From assembly GCF_002420705.1 (NCBI RefSeq), contig NZ_DIIM01000001.1, positions 206,009 to 249,198 of the forward strand: a DNA stretch of 43,190 nt. The letters are read 5' to 3'. Positions 16,226 to 25,620 of the stretch are shown piece after piece (within the stretch, counting starts at the first letter, position 1; each line of letters begins with the position of its first letter). A program made the position numbers and the translations under genes. The DNA is from Sphingobacterium sp. UBA5670 (GTDB lineage Bacteria > Bacteroidota > Bacteroidia > Sphingobacteriales > Sphingobacteriaceae). The notes under the pieces are model-generated. The model ran no database searches and was not told where the DNA came from. It worked only from the letters and a program-made list of their open reading frames with translations.

Positions 16226-18103
16226 TTATTGAGCAATAAAAACAGGTACCTTCACTGCATGCCGCAGCTTGTTGACCGTCTCACCGAAAACAAAATCCTT
16301 CACGCCGCTATGCCCATGGCTCCCAACAACCAGGAGATCGGCCTCATATTTCTCACAGACCTCAGCAATGCTCTTGATCCGGTTATTGTAACCCAATTCA
16401 TATTCCGTTTGATGTCCTTGCGACAATAGAAAATCAGCATATAATTTTAAACGCTCCAGATCCTGACGTGATTCAAAATCATCTGTCGACTCCCCGGTAT
16501 ATTTGACGGATGCACTTTCCACGATATGGACAACCACAAATCTGGTATCTTCATGCGAAAGCTGCAGGGCATATTGAATGACTTTCTGGTCAGAATTTGA
16601 AAAATCTAAGGCAATTACAACTTTCTTAAAGGAGCCTTTATGTTCAAAATGCAATGCTTCAAATGGTGGATGGACCTCCAGTTCAATGGGTTTCGATTTC
16701 AATAGAAATGGATATAATACCGTCATCACCAGCAAAGCGAACAAACCAACTGCGCCTAATATCAGCAACACCGTTACCAAAATATTATTTGCTTCTCCAA
16801 TCCAACCGACCACTTCGTCGTAGACCAATTTAAAATTCAGCACCGCGATAATGGCCGCTATCAACCAAGCAAATGCCTTTGTTAATGGTTTGATTGCAAA
16901 AACGCCCATCTTGACTTTATCGCTCACAAAATGGATCAACGGAATAACGGCGAAGGCAAGCTGCATGCTCAAGATCACCTGACTAAAGATCAGCAGTTGT
17001 CCAACACGGCCTTCACCCGAAATCAGAATCACCAATACAGCCGGAATAATAGCCAATAGCCGGGTTATAATCCTTCGTAGTGTCGGACTAATCCGCAATC
17101 TAAGATAGCCTTCCATCACAATCTGTCCGGCGAGGGTACCGGTCACCGTTGAGCTCTGTCCCGCAAGAATCAATGCCACCGCAAACAGCTTGGATGCCCA
17201 TTCAGTCCCCAGCAGGTTGCCCAGTAGATGATAAGCATCTTCGAGTTCGGCTACATCGTGCATTCCATTCTTATGAAAAACAGATGCTGCAAGGATCAAT
17301 ATCGCGGCATTCACCAAAAATGCCAGATTCAGGGCAATAGCACTATCCCAAAAGTTGTATTTGAGTGATTTTCGGATAGAAACCTCATTTCGGTCAATTT
17401 TCCGTGTCTGAACCAGGGCCGAATGCAGATACAGATTGTGCGGCATCACGGTCGCTCCTATAATTCCGATGGCGATATACAGGGCGGCGCTATTGGGGAT
17501 ACTAGGTATAAATCCTGTGGCCACCTCCGCAAAATCGGGTTTCGCCAGAAACATTTCTACCATAAAACACATGCCGATAAGGGCGATCAGTCCGATGATA
17601 AAAAGCTCCATTTTTCGCATCCCCAGCTTCTGAAGATAGAGCAGCAGGAAGGTATCTGCAAAACTAATCATGACGCCCCAGAGCAGATCGATACCGAAAA
17701 GTAGATTAAGACCGATGGCCATCCCCAGTACCTCGGCCAGGTCACAGGCAGCAATCGCAATTTCAGCGAGCACATACAGCACAAAATTCATCCGTTTAGG
17801 ATACGTTTCACGGTTACATTGTGCAAGATCTTTACCACGTACAATACCAAGGCGTGCACATAGATTCTGCAGCACTAAGGCCATGATGTTACTCATCAAC
17901 AAAACCCAGATCAGGGCATATCCAAATTGGCTTCCGCCGGCAAGGTCCGTAGCCCAGTTGCCCGGATCCATATACCCGACACTAATGAGATAAGCAGGAC
18001 CAAAGAAACTAAGTATCTTTTTGAATTTGGATTTTCCTTGATTGACATCGACACTTTCGTGGATATCAGATAGTGATTTATGATGGGATTCGTCGTAATG
18101 CAT
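16226..18103 (-). CDS. Nramp-family Mn2+/Fe2+ transporter with C-terminal UspA domain
   Basis: About 625 residues. The first 460 or so form an Nramp (MntH-like) proton-coupled divalent-metal importer with about 11 membrane segments. The metal site is intact: DPGN in GYMDPGN (about 46-49) and MPH in GATVMPHNLYLHS. After a linker, residues from about 480 form a cytosolic universal stress protein (UspA) domain, starting VVIALDFSNSD and ending with the nucleotide-binding pattern VVGSHGHSGVKDFVFGET. Classical MntH is about 410-450 residues and has no such domain, so this is a fusion suggesting ATP- or stress-linked control of metal uptake (inference). The start at 18103 fits the promoter; one at 18130 would be leaderless. 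Confidence 0.92.
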   Translation of the reverse strand: MHYDESHHKSLSDIHESVDVNQGKSKFKKILSFFGPAYLISVGYMDPGNWATDLAGGSQFGYALIWVLLMSNIMALVLQNLCARLGIVRGKDLAQCNRETYPKRMNFVLYVLAEIAIAACDLAEVLGMAIGLNLLFGIDLLWGVMISFADTFLLLYLQKLGMRKMELFIIGLIALIGMCFMVEMFLAKPDFAEVATGFIPSIPNSAALYIAIGIIGATVMPHNLYLHSALVQTRKIDRNEVSIRKSLKYNFWDSAIALNLAFLVNAAILILAASVFHKNGMHDVAELEDAYHLLGNLLGTEWASKLFAVALILAGQSSTVTGTLAGQIVMEGYLRLRISPTLRRIITRLLAIIPAVLVILISGEGRVGQLLIFSQVILSMQLAFAVIPLIHFVSDKVKMGVFAIKPLTKAFAWLIAAIIAVLNFKLVYDEVVGWIGEANNILVTVLLILGAVGLFALLVMTVLYPFLLKSKPIELEVHPPFEALHFEHKGSFKKVVIALDFSNSDQKVIQYALQLSHEDTRFVVVHIVESASVKYTGESTDDFESRQDLERLKLYADFLLSQGHQTEYELGYNNRIKSIAEVCEKYEADLLVVGSHGHSGVKDFVFGETVNKLRHAVKVPVFIAQ

Positions 18104-18140
18104 AAGTTGCTGTAAGTACAATATCGTCAATTGTCAGCCT

Positions 18141-18171
18141 TAAAGATAAAAAGCTTTACATTATTTGGCAA
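18141..18171 (-). promoter_or_regulatory. Promoter of the Nramp-UspA gene
   Basis: On the minus strand: TTG (18171-18169), a 20-base spacer and TATCTTTA (18148-18141), one mismatch from TAnnTTTG. Transcription would start near 18134, about 30 bases before the ATG at 18103. Confidence 0.55.
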
Positions 18172-18187
18172 TTTAAACCCGATATAA

Positions 18188-18790
18188 TTAGAATTTAAAT
18201 GCCAGCTGGCCAGAATTTTCCTTTGACTGATTGCCAAATTGTATAAAATCGATGATCTCATATTGACCTAAGTCAGGTTTAAACTGCCGCACATGAACAC
18301 CCTTGCACATAAAATTCAGATCGACCGACCGCAATTGTTCTTTTGCGATCTCAAGACGTTCTGGCTCCAGCTGTCGCCCAATTGAAATATGGGGTTCATC
18401 GCTGATATCCATCAGATCAAACTGCGACAACGTATGTACCACCTTTCTCGCACGATCTTTCAGATAACTTCGGGCATGTACTGTCGGCGCTATATAGAAA
18501 GCACCGCCTGCGAAAGAGGAGAAATGATCAAAATAAACATACTGGCTGCGTTCGTAGGCCAAAGCTTCCCGCAAAGCCTCAACAGCCGAAGCCAGTTTAT
18601 ACTCATCTGCTTCAAAAGCACATATGGTCACATGGGCCTTGGAATTGCAGCTGGGGTACCAACCTTTGTTTTTGTCAGGAAACAGTTCAGCCAATGACGC
18701 ACGTAATCGCCGCTTCAAGCCATCTACCAAAACAATACCAGCTTCATCAGGTTGAAAAACAAACGAATATTTATTGACACTATCCTCCAT
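18188..18790 (-). CDS. 2'-5' RNA ligase / cyclic phosphodiesterase-like (2H) protein
   Basis: 200-residue member of the 2H phosphoesterase superfamily (LigT/ThpR, AKAP7-like), whose members act on 2',5' or cyclic phosphodiester bonds in RNA and nucleotides. Both catalytic HxT/S motifs are present: HVTICAF near residue 51 and HISIGRQ in the second half, spaced as expected for the bilobal fold. The ATG at 18790 (MEDSVNKYSF) is preferred; an upstream frame extension would add hydrophobic residues not typical of the family. It sits between ggt and the Nramp-UspA gene on the same strand with short gaps (89 bases to ggt), but there is no functional link I can name. The physiological substrate is unknown. 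Confidence 0.85.
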   Translation of the reverse strand: MEDSVNKYSFVFQPDEAGIVLVDGLKRRLRASLAELFPDKNKGWYPSCNSKAHVTICAFEADEYKLASAVEALREALAYERSQYVYFDHFSSFAGGAFYIAPTVHARSYLKDRARKVVHTLSQFDLMDISDEPHISIGRQLEPERLEIAKEQLRSVDLNFMCKGVHVRQFKPDLGQYEIIDFIQFGNQSKENSGQLAFKF

Positions 18791-18879
18791 AACAAAAATC
18801 AGTTTTCGATCAGTAGGTAAGATAACAAATACAGCGGAGATAACAAAACCCAATTCCTGCGTTTAGTCCGTAGCAGAGG

Positions 18880-20835
18880 CTACCATCCGATTCCATAATC
18901 TTCACCATTATTGCTACTGCCGCCCCAGAGCGTATGATGCTGCTGATCGAAATAAATGGCATTGATCGGTCCACTGGTACGATCTCCTAACTGTATGCTA
19001 TAGCCCATTTTTTTCAGCTGCTCAATAACAGTAGGTGCTGTATTTTTATCGAGCAGCAGGCTACCTGATCGGGGTTTTCGGTCGTCGATTTTCGTTCCCC
19101 CCAAAGATAGCCAAAGCTGATTGCTATTGATGTTGGCTGCTTCACTGGCCTGCTGGGGTGTCATGCCAAATTCGACCATATTCAAGAAAAACTGCAGTAA
19201 ATTCTGATCTTGTGTATCTCCGCCTTGCACAGCAAAAGAAAGGTAAGGTTTTCCGTCTTTCAAAGCCATCGAAGGGGTGAGTGTAACTCGCGGCCGTTTA
19301 CCCGGCTCAACCACATTGAAGGGATTTATCAATGAATCCAACACAAAGCTCTGTAAGCGCTGGCTCATACCTACTCCGGTATTCCCCGCAATACAAGCAG
19401 GCAACCAGCCACCACTCGGTGTAATCGAAACGACCCATCCTTCTTCATCGGCTGCTTCAACACTTGTCGTCCCCCGAAGGAGCCGATCGACATAAGCACT
19501 ATCCACCGCTAAAGATGCCAAAAGAGCTGCCTTCGGCAATTCCATTAAAGAAGAACTTGAACGGGCATCATGTTTAGGAACAAAATCATTTTTCAGTTCC
19601 GTATTTGGCGTAAACTCCTGCTTACGCTGCTCCAGCAGCGACAGATACGGGTTCCGTTTACCTTCATAGGGATAAGGGTCTCCGGGAAGTACATTCGGGT
19701 TATTTTGCTGAAGATCAATTGTTGCGGCACGCGCCTTGGCATAGGATTCGTTTAAAAGACCTCGAATAGGCGTTTTGGGCTTTCCGTAGGGATCGCCATA
19801 ATAAAAATCCCGATCGGCAAAGGCCAAGTTCATGACCTGATAGAGTGTGTGAATATAGGAAGCGGAATTATAGCCCATTGCCTTTAGGTCAAAGTTTTTC
19901 AACATTTGCAGGCTCTGCAGCATGGCTGGACCTTGAGTCCATTCCTGCAATTTATACACATCAACACCTTTGTAATTCATATGCAAAGGCTCCTCTTCAA
20001 TAGGCTTCCAGTTGGCCAGGTCTGCTTTTGTAATCAAACCGCCTTGCTCTTGACTACCGCGCACAAATTCATCGGCAATGTCGCCTTTGTAAAAGCGGTC
20101 ATAAGCAGCCATAATTGCCGCTTTTCGATCTTTGCCAGAAGCAAGAGCCTGCTTTTCGGCTTCAACCAGCTTGGATAATGTCCGAAGCAAATCCTGCTGT
20201 ACAAAAAGCTCACCCGCTTCGGGTGCTTCCCAGGATTTACCTGCATGCACTAAAAACACCTTTTTGCTGTAGGGCCATTCCTTTATACGGTCTTTGCCCC
20301 GCTCAATACTTGTTGCTGTTTGGGCATCCATGGGATAACCTGCAGCCATTTCAAGAGCAGGTGCCAGTACCTCAGCCAAGCTTTTGGTTCCATATTGGGC
20401 CAGCATATAACATAATCCGCCGGGTGTACCCGGAGTGACAGCCGCTAAAGGACCATATTCAGGGGGGAATTCATAACCTTTTGACTTAAAAAAATCGACT
20501 GTCGCTCCAGTTGGTGCTACTCCCAGCGCATTGATGGCAATGACCTTCTTTAATTTCGGATGGTAAATTAAAGCTTGGGTCTCACCGCCCCAGCTCAGGA
20601 CATCCCACATTGTACAAGTTGCTGCGAGCATCGCGCAAGCGGCATCCACCGCGTTGCCGCCCTGCTGGAACAGCTGGGCACCCGCAGTTGCCGCCAGGGG
20701 TTTACCTGTAATGGCCATCCAATGTTTACCATGTAAGGGCGGTTTTTGGGTGCGCTGAGCTGAACTCAGCATGGGTATACAAGTCGTAAGCAATCCAAAC
20801 AGCGTAATCAGTAGCGAGGGGCATCTTCTTTTCAT
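18880..20835 (-). CDS. Gamma-glutamyltransferase family protein (YwrD-like)
   Basis: 651-residue Ntn hydrolase with an export signal (LLITLFGLLTTCIPMLSSA), so periplasmic. The proenzyme should cleave itself before Thr456 in RGTTSVEAAD, the position of Thr391 in E. coli Ggt. The large-subunit start MAITGKPLAATAGAQLFQQGGNAVDAA is typical. Two features depart from classical Ggt: the Arg in the FREMAP segment that binds the gamma-glutamyl carboxylate is replaced (INALGVAPTGA), and the late GGS motif is GGDTQDQ. Both resemble the YwrD-like branch, so hydrolysis of glutathione is uncertain and another acylase-type substrate is possible. Separated from the xylose operon by a terminator. Confidence 0.88.
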   Translation of the reverse strand: MKRRCPSLLITLFGLLTTCIPMLSSAQRTQKPPLHGKHWMAITGKPLAATAGAQLFQQGGNAVDAACAMLAATCTMWDVLSWGGETQALIYHPKLKKVIAINALGVAPTGATVDFFKSKGYEFPPEYGPLAAVTPGTPGGLCYMLAQYGTKSLAEVLAPALEMAAGYPMDAQTATSIERGKDRIKEWPYSKKVFLVHAGKSWEAPEAGELFVQQDLLRTLSKLVEAEKQALASGKDRKAAIMAAYDRFYKGDIADEFVRGSQEQGGLITKADLANWKPIEEEPLHMNYKGVDVYKLQEWTQGPAMLQSLQMLKNFDLKAMGYNSASYIHTLYQVMNLAFADRDFYYGDPYGKPKTPIRGLLNESYAKARAATIDLQQNNPNVLPGDPYPYEGKRNPYLSLLEQRKQEFTPNTELKNDFVPKHDARSSSSLMELPKAALLASLAVDSAYVDRLLRGTTSVEAADEEGWVVSITPSGGWLPACIAGNTGVGMSQRLQSFVLDSLINPFNVVEPGKRPRVTLTPSMALKDGKPYLSFAVQGGDTQDQNLLQFFLNMVEFGMTPQQASEAANINSNQLWLSLGGTKIDDRKPRSGSLLLDKNTAPTVIEQLKKMGYSIQLGDRTSGPINAIYFDQQHHTLWGGSSNNGEDYGIGW

Positions 20836-20899
20836 AGCAGCAATCTTTCGTTAAGCAATTGTTTTAGTAAAACCAAGATAGGTATTTTTAAAACAAACA

Positions 20900-20935
20900 A
20901 AAAACTCCTATCAACCGAGATTGATAGGAGTTTTT
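20900..20935 (-). terminator. Terminator of the xylose operon
   Basis: Perfect 15-base stem AAAAACTCCTATCAA (20900-20914) and TTGATAGGAGTTTTT (20921-20935) with a 6-base loop. The minus-strand product ends in a T-rich tail, 21 bases past the symporter stop codon. Confidence 0.9.
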
Positions 20936-20956
20936 AAAATCTTATTTACTATTGGA

Positions 20957-22633
20957 TTACCAATAAATAGAATATAAGGCTGTAACCAATAACGCTACAA
21001 TCAATGCGATGACCAAAAACGCCCGGTGTGGTTTAAACATCGTGGTATCAACTTCCAATCCAGCTGGCACAACACCACGCTTATTGTCGATCATACTGAT
21101 GAGAATCATACCGATAATACAAATCACGAAAACAAATCCCATTCTATCCAAAAATGGTATCTCGTAGACTCCGGTTGTCGGATTTGGAACGGAGAAACCT
21201 GTCGATGACAAGAAAGAAAGATCGACCCAATCCGGTAATTTTTTGAAGATAATGGAGAAAATAAAACCACCAATTGTTGCAAATAAAGCCGCATTTGAAG
21301 TTGCTTTCTTCCAGAAGAATCCTAAAATGAACATGGCAAAAATACCTGGAGACACAAAGCCTGTATACTCCTGAATATATTGGAAACCACCTTTTTTATC
21401 AATTCCCAAATGTGGTGCAATCAGCACGCCCAAAATCATGGCAACAACAACGGTAAGCTTACCAATATTGACCAATTTTTTGTCTGATGCTTCGGTATTG
21501 AATACTTTCTTATAAATATCCAAGGAGAAGATTGTTGCGATACTATTTGCTTTACCGGCCAAAGAAGCGACTACCGCAGCTGTTAATGCTGCAAACGACA
21601 AGCCCTTTAAACCTGCTGGCAATAAATTCAATAAAACTGGATACGCATGGTCTGGATTCACCTCACCATGTTGCATCATTTCATTTTGGAACAAACCATC
21701 TTTCCACATCACGTACGCTGCAATACCCGGCAATACTACGATGATAGGCATTAACAACTTTAGAAAGGCAGCAAACAAAATTCCGTTTCGCGCTGTTTTC
21801 AAATCTGCTCCTAATGCACGCTGTGTGATATATTGATTACATCCCCAGTAATTTAAGTTGACGATCCACATCCCTCCAATCAATACGGTCAATCCTGGTA
21901 AATCAAGATAATTCTCGTTTTTACGATCCAGAATCATATGGAAATGATCGGAAGCTTTCTCGGTCATTAAGTGATAGCCTTCCAGTACCCCGGAGCCACC
22001 ATAGTGCTCCGAAACAAGATTTAAGGCCAGATAAGTTGTCGCCAAACCACCAAGAACCAAAAAGAAAACCTGAATAATATCCGTATACCCAATTACCTTC
22101 ATACCGCCCAGCGTAATGATAACAGCAAAAATCGCTATAGCATACATACACGCTTCCAGGCTGATACCAGAAATACTGCTTACCGCAATGGCGCCCAAAT
22201 AAAGAATGGATGTCAAGTTGACCACCACATAAAGCAGCAACCAGAAAACGGCCATGATCATCGCAACAGTTCCATTGTAACGTTTATGAAGAAACTGTGG
22301 CATGGTAAAGATCTTATTCTTTAAATATACCGGTATAAAAAATACCGCAACGACAATCAGCGTGATGGCAGCCATCCACTCATAAGTTGCAATAGCCAAT
22401 CCCATCTTAAATCCGGAACCGCTCATACCGATAAATTGCTCAGCAGAAATATTGGATGCGATAAGTGATGCTCCAATAGCCCACCAGGTCAATGAACCCT
22501 CAGCCAGAAAATAATCTTTGGAACCGACAGATTCAGATTTCTTTCGATAATATACCCATAATCCGTAACCTGCTACAATAACAAAGTAGATCAGGAAAAC
22601 GATGTAATCTTTTGTGCTTAAATAATTATTCAT
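20957..22633 (-). CDS. Sodium:solute symporter (SGLT type), probable xylose importer
   Basis: 558-residue SSS-family transporter with about 14 membrane segments and the SGLT-like features GSKDYFLAEGSLTWWAIGASLIASNISAEQ in order near the N-terminus, and GGMWIVNLNYWGCNQYITQRAL in the middle. It imports a sugar with Na+. As the third gene after xylB and xylA on the same strand (51 bases after xylA) and just before an operon terminator, xylose is the most likely substrate, which is an inference from context. No SusCD system is present here, so uptake of free xylose across the inner membrane is implied. Length and motifs are complete. Confidence 0.92.
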   Translation of the reverse strand: MNNYLSTKDYIVFLIYFVIVAGYGLWVYYRKKSESVGSKDYFLAEGSLTWWAIGASLIASNISAEQFIGMSGSGFKMGLAIATYEWMAAITLIVVAVFFIPVYLKNKIFTMPQFLHKRYNGTVAMIMAVFWLLLYVVVNLTSILYLGAIAVSSISGISLEACMYAIAIFAVIITLGGMKVIGYTDIIQVFFLVLGGLATTYLALNLVSEHYGGSGVLEGYHLMTEKASDHFHMILDRKNENYLDLPGLTVLIGGMWIVNLNYWGCNQYITQRALGADLKTARNGILFAAFLKLLMPIIVVLPGIAAYVMWKDGLFQNEMMQHGEVNPDHAYPVLLNLLPAGLKGLSFAALTAAVVASLAGKANSIATIFSLDIYKKVFNTEASDKKLVNIGKLTVVVAMILGVLIAPHLGIDKKGGFQYIQEYTGFVSPGIFAMFILGFFWKKATSNAALFATIGGFIFSIIFKKLPDWVDLSFLSSTGFSVPNPTTGVYEIPFLDRMGFVFVICIIGMILISMIDNKRGVVPAGLEVDTTMFKPHRAFLVIALIVALLVTALYSIYW

Positions 22634-22684
22634 GTATTGGTAATTGGTTTAATTTGATCGCCTAATATAGAAATATTTTTAGAA

Positions 22685-24013
22685 CTATATATATCTATTG
22701 ACCAAATTTTCTAAATACTCCTGTTTACCACTGATGGTTTTAGGCTCACCCAATTCCACTGCTAAATCCCTTAAGTTTTCCAAAGTTAATTTACGATCTT
22801 CAAACGATGCGCCATGACCCGCGTCAAACGAAGCATAACGGTCTGTCCGAATTTTTTTGTAGTCCGAGTCCTGCAGGATACGATCTGCCGTAATTAGAGC
22901 GCGTGCAAAAAGATCCATCCCCCCAATATGTGCATAAAACAGATCTTCAGGATCTGTGGAATTCCGGCGGATTTTGGCATCAAAGTTCACACCGCCCCCT
23001 TGGAAACCACCACCTTCTAAAATAATCAACATGGCTTCGGTCAATTCATTGATGTCATTCGGAAATTGATCCGTATCCCATCCATTTTGATAATCACCGC
23101 GGTTAGCATCGATGGAGCCCAATTTACCGGCATCGACAGCAACCTGCAGCTCGTGCTGGAACGTATGGCCGGCCAATGTAGCGTGGTTTACCTCCAGGTT
23201 TAGTTTAAAATCTTCCAAAAGATCATACTGACGAAGGAAGCCGAGCACGGTAGCGGCATCATAATCGTACTGGTGTTTTGTAGGCTCGCATGGTTTAGGC
23301 TCGATAAAGAACGTTCCTTTAAAGCCGTTTTTACGGGCATAATCCTTGGCCATATGTAAAAACTGTGCGAGATGCTCCTGTTCACGTTTCATATTGGTGT
23401 TTAAGAGGCTCATATACCCTTCTCTTCCGCCCCAGAACACATAGTTTTCACCACCAAGAGCAATCGTTGCATCCAATGCGGCCTTCACCTGAGCACCACC
23501 ATGTGCAAGGACATGAAAATCTGGATTGGTCGCCGCCCCGTTCATATAGCGCTTATGGCTAAACAGATTGGCTGTCCCCCAAAGCAATTTGATTCCGCTC
23601 GCCTGTTGTTTTTCCTTCGCATAATCAACAATAGTTGAGAGACGTTTTTCATTTTCGAGGACATTATCTGAATAATCGACCAAATCTACATCATGGAAGC
23701 AGTAATAAGGTATATTCAATTTACTGATAAATTCGAATGCCGCATCCATTTTATCTTTTGCCCTTGTAATTACGTCGCTGCTTTCGTCCCATGGAAATTG
23801 ATGTGTCGGTCCACCAAATGGATCAGATCCATTGCCATTAAATGAATGCCAATATGAACAGGCAAATTTGAAATACTCTTCCATTGTTTTTCCAGCAACA
23901 ATCTGCTGCGGATTGTAATAACGGAAAGCCAATGGATTTGTACTGTCTTTTCCTTCGAACTGAATCTGGCCAACGCCTTTGAAAAATTCTTTTTTCCCTT
24001 TGATAATATTCAT
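22685..24013 (-). CDS. xylA: Xylose isomerase
   Basis: 442-residue cytosolic enzyme that converts D-xylose to D-xylulose using two divalent metal ions. The catalytic His is in FHDVDLVDY (about residue 102); VFWGGREGYMSLLNT is the class signature; the metal-ligand segments FIEPKPCEPTKHQYD, LNLEVNHATLAGH and SIDANRGDYQNGWDTDQFP are intact. Size and motifs match class II xylose isomerases, as found in Bacteroidota and in E. coli. It is separated by a single base from xylB upstream and by 51 bases from the symporter downstream, so it lies in one operon repressed by the divergent LacI-family regulator. Confidence 0.97.
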   Translation of the reverse strand: MNIIKGKKEFFKGVGQIQFEGKDSTNPLAFRYYNPQQIVAGKTMEEYFKFACSYWHSFNGNGSDPFGGPTHQFPWDESSDVITRAKDKMDAAFEFISKLNIPYYCFHDVDLVDYSDNVLENEKRLSTIVDYAKEKQQASGIKLLWGTANLFSHKRYMNGAATNPDFHVLAHGGAQVKAALDATIALGGENYVFWGGREGYMSLLNTNMKREQEHLAQFLHMAKDYARKNGFKGTFFIEPKPCEPTKHQYDYDAATVLGFLRQYDLLEDFKLNLEVNHATLAGHTFQHELQVAVDAGKLGSIDANRGDYQNGWDTDQFPNDINELTEAMLIILEGGGFQGGGVNFDAKIRRNSTDPEDLFYAHIGGMDLFARALITADRILQDSDYKKIRTDRYASFDAGHGASFEDRKLTLENLRDLAVELGEPKTISGKQEYLENLVNRYI

Positions 24014-24014
24014 C

Positions 24015-25499
24015 TTATTTTTTATTTATATTTTTATTTAACAATTCTTTCCACTGCTGATAATGCTCTTCATACTGCGCTACAAATTGAGGTTCAACCG
24101 TGTACACGGGTTTCAAGGTGCGAAAAGCTTCGACAAAATCCGTGTAATAGCCGCTACCGATCCCTGCCCCCAGCGCTGCCCCCACGCTGCCGTCGTGATT
24201 AAAAATTTCTACCGGGACATCTGTGGCTCCTACAAAAGACTCGCGAAAAACGGAGCTTAAGAATAAATTTGCATATCCCGCACGGATCATATTCGGATAC
24301 AAGCCATTTTCACGCATGATATCCAGTCCATAACGAAAAGCATAAGCAATCCCCTCCTGTATCGCACGCAGTATATCGCTTGCATCATGCCTATTTAAAT
24401 CTATTGCTGTAATTGAAGCGCCCACCATCTGATTATTGAGCATACGCTCGGCGCCATTCCCAAATGGAATAACCTGCAGGCCTTTGCTTCCTATAGGTGA
24501 TGACCCAGCCATGGTATTGATTTGTTCATAGGATAAATCGCGTCCTAGCAACTTCCGTCCCCAACTATTCATAATACCTGTTCCATTGATGCATAGTAGT
24601 ACCCCTGTCCGAATATCATCTTCACGGTAATTCACATGTGCAAATGTATTGACACGTGATTCGCGGTCCGCAATCAGCTGATCGCTCACCCCATAGATAA
24701 CCCCAGAAGTACCTGCGGTCGCAGCGACCTCTCCAGGTTGTAAAACATTCAAGGAAAGCGCATTGTTGGGCTGATCGCCAGCCTTATAGTTGATGGTCAC
24801 CGTACCAGACAGGCCGAGTTCCTCGGCAATAGCTGCTTTAATCTGTCCATGGGTCGAAAATACAGGTAAGATCTCTGGAATAAGATGATCGGCAAAGCCA
24901 TAGTAATCCATAATGGTATCTGACAGGGTATTGTTTTTGAAATCCCAAAAGATACCTTCCGATAAGGCCGATATGGAAGTTGTCACTTGACCCGAAAGTT
25001 TCATGGCAATAAAATCGCCGGGGAGCATGATCTTATCTATCTTTTCGTAAATAGCCGGTTCATTAGCCTTCACCCAGGCCAGCTTCGACGCTGTAAAATT
25101 CCCAGGAGAATTCAAGTGATGGCTTAGATTTAAAGACCTTCCGATTTCATCAAAAGCGGTATTCCCCAACTCTACGGCTCTGCTATCGCACCAGATAATC
25201 GCATTTCGCAGCACCTGTTGATCTTTATCGACTACCACTAAGCCGTGCATTTGGTAAGCGATTCCAATAGCCGAAATTGCTTTGGGATCGTACAGCCCTA
25301 GCGCATTTGCTTTCAACAAGGCCTGTTTAAAGTAATCCCACCAATCCAGCGGATTTTGTTCGGCCCAGTTGGGCTCCACAGTAATTATGGGCGCTTCTAT
25401 ATCCGGATATTGTACCGAACAAACCTTACGCTGCGAAGATGCCTCAACGATCGAAACTTTTACGGAAGAAGTACCTACATCTATACCTAACAAATACAT
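24015..25499 (-). CDS. xylB: Xylulokinase
   Basis: 494-residue FGGY-family kinase that phosphorylates D-xylulose with ATP, feeding the pentose phosphate pathway. N-terminal GIDVGTSSVKVSIVE is the phosphate-binding motif, MHGLVVVD the sugar-binding segment, and AGDQPNNALSLNVLQPGEV carries the catalytic Asp. TAGTSGVIYGV and NGAERMLNN follow in the second actin-like domain. The length is standard. It is the first gene of the xylose operon (start 25499), 121 bases from the divergent LacI-family gene, with an operator in between. xylA follows after one base. Confidence 0.96.
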   Translation of the reverse strand: MYLLGIDVGTSSVKVSIVEASSQRKVCSVQYPDIEAPIITVEPNWAEQNPLDWWDYFKQALLKANALGLYDPKAISAIGIAYQMHGLVVVDKDQQVLRNAIIWCDSRAVELGNTAFDEIGRSLNLSHHLNSPGNFTASKLAWVKANEPAIYEKIDKIMLPGDFIAMKLSGQVTTSISALSEGIFWDFKNNTLSDTIMDYYGFADHLIPEILPVFSTHGQIKAAIAEELGLSGTVTINYKAGDQPNNALSLNVLQPGEVAATAGTSGVIYGVSDQLIADRESRVNTFAHVNYREDDIRTGVLLCINGTGIMNSWGRKLLGRDLSYEQINTMAGSSPIGSKGLQVIPFGNGAERMLNNQMVGASITAIDLNRHDASDILRAIQEGIAYAFRYGLDIMRENGLYPNMIRAGYANLFLSSVFRESFVGATDVPVEIFNHDGSVGAALGAGIGSGYYTDFVEAFRTLKPVYTVEPQFVAQYEEHYQQWKELLNKNINKK

Positions 25500-25509
25500 G
25501 GTAATTAAT

Positions 25510-25523
25510 TGTAACTGGTTATT
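25510..25523. promoter_or_regulatory. Possible second operator of the xylose regulator
   Basis: TGTAACTGGTTATT matches the palindrome at 25547-25560 at 10 of 14 positions. Its centre is 37 bases away. It lies just before the xylB start codon, so it could be a weaker auxiliary site. Confidence 0.35.
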
Positions 25524-25546
25524 AAAACAAAGCCGGAAGCAAGCGC

Positions 25547-25560
25547 TGCAACCGGTTGCA
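25547..25560. promoter_or_regulatory. LacI-type operator in the xylB-lacI intergenic region
   Basis: TGCAACCGGTTGCA is a perfect 14-base palindrome with central CG, the usual form of a LacI/GalR-family operator. It lies 48 bases from the xylB start and 61 bases before the regulator start, so one repressor could control both directions. Confidence 0.75.
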
Positions 25561-25620
25561 TAAAAGTAGGATATGTTTCTGAATATTCAAAATATTAAAT
25601 AAAATTATTTACTTTGGAGC

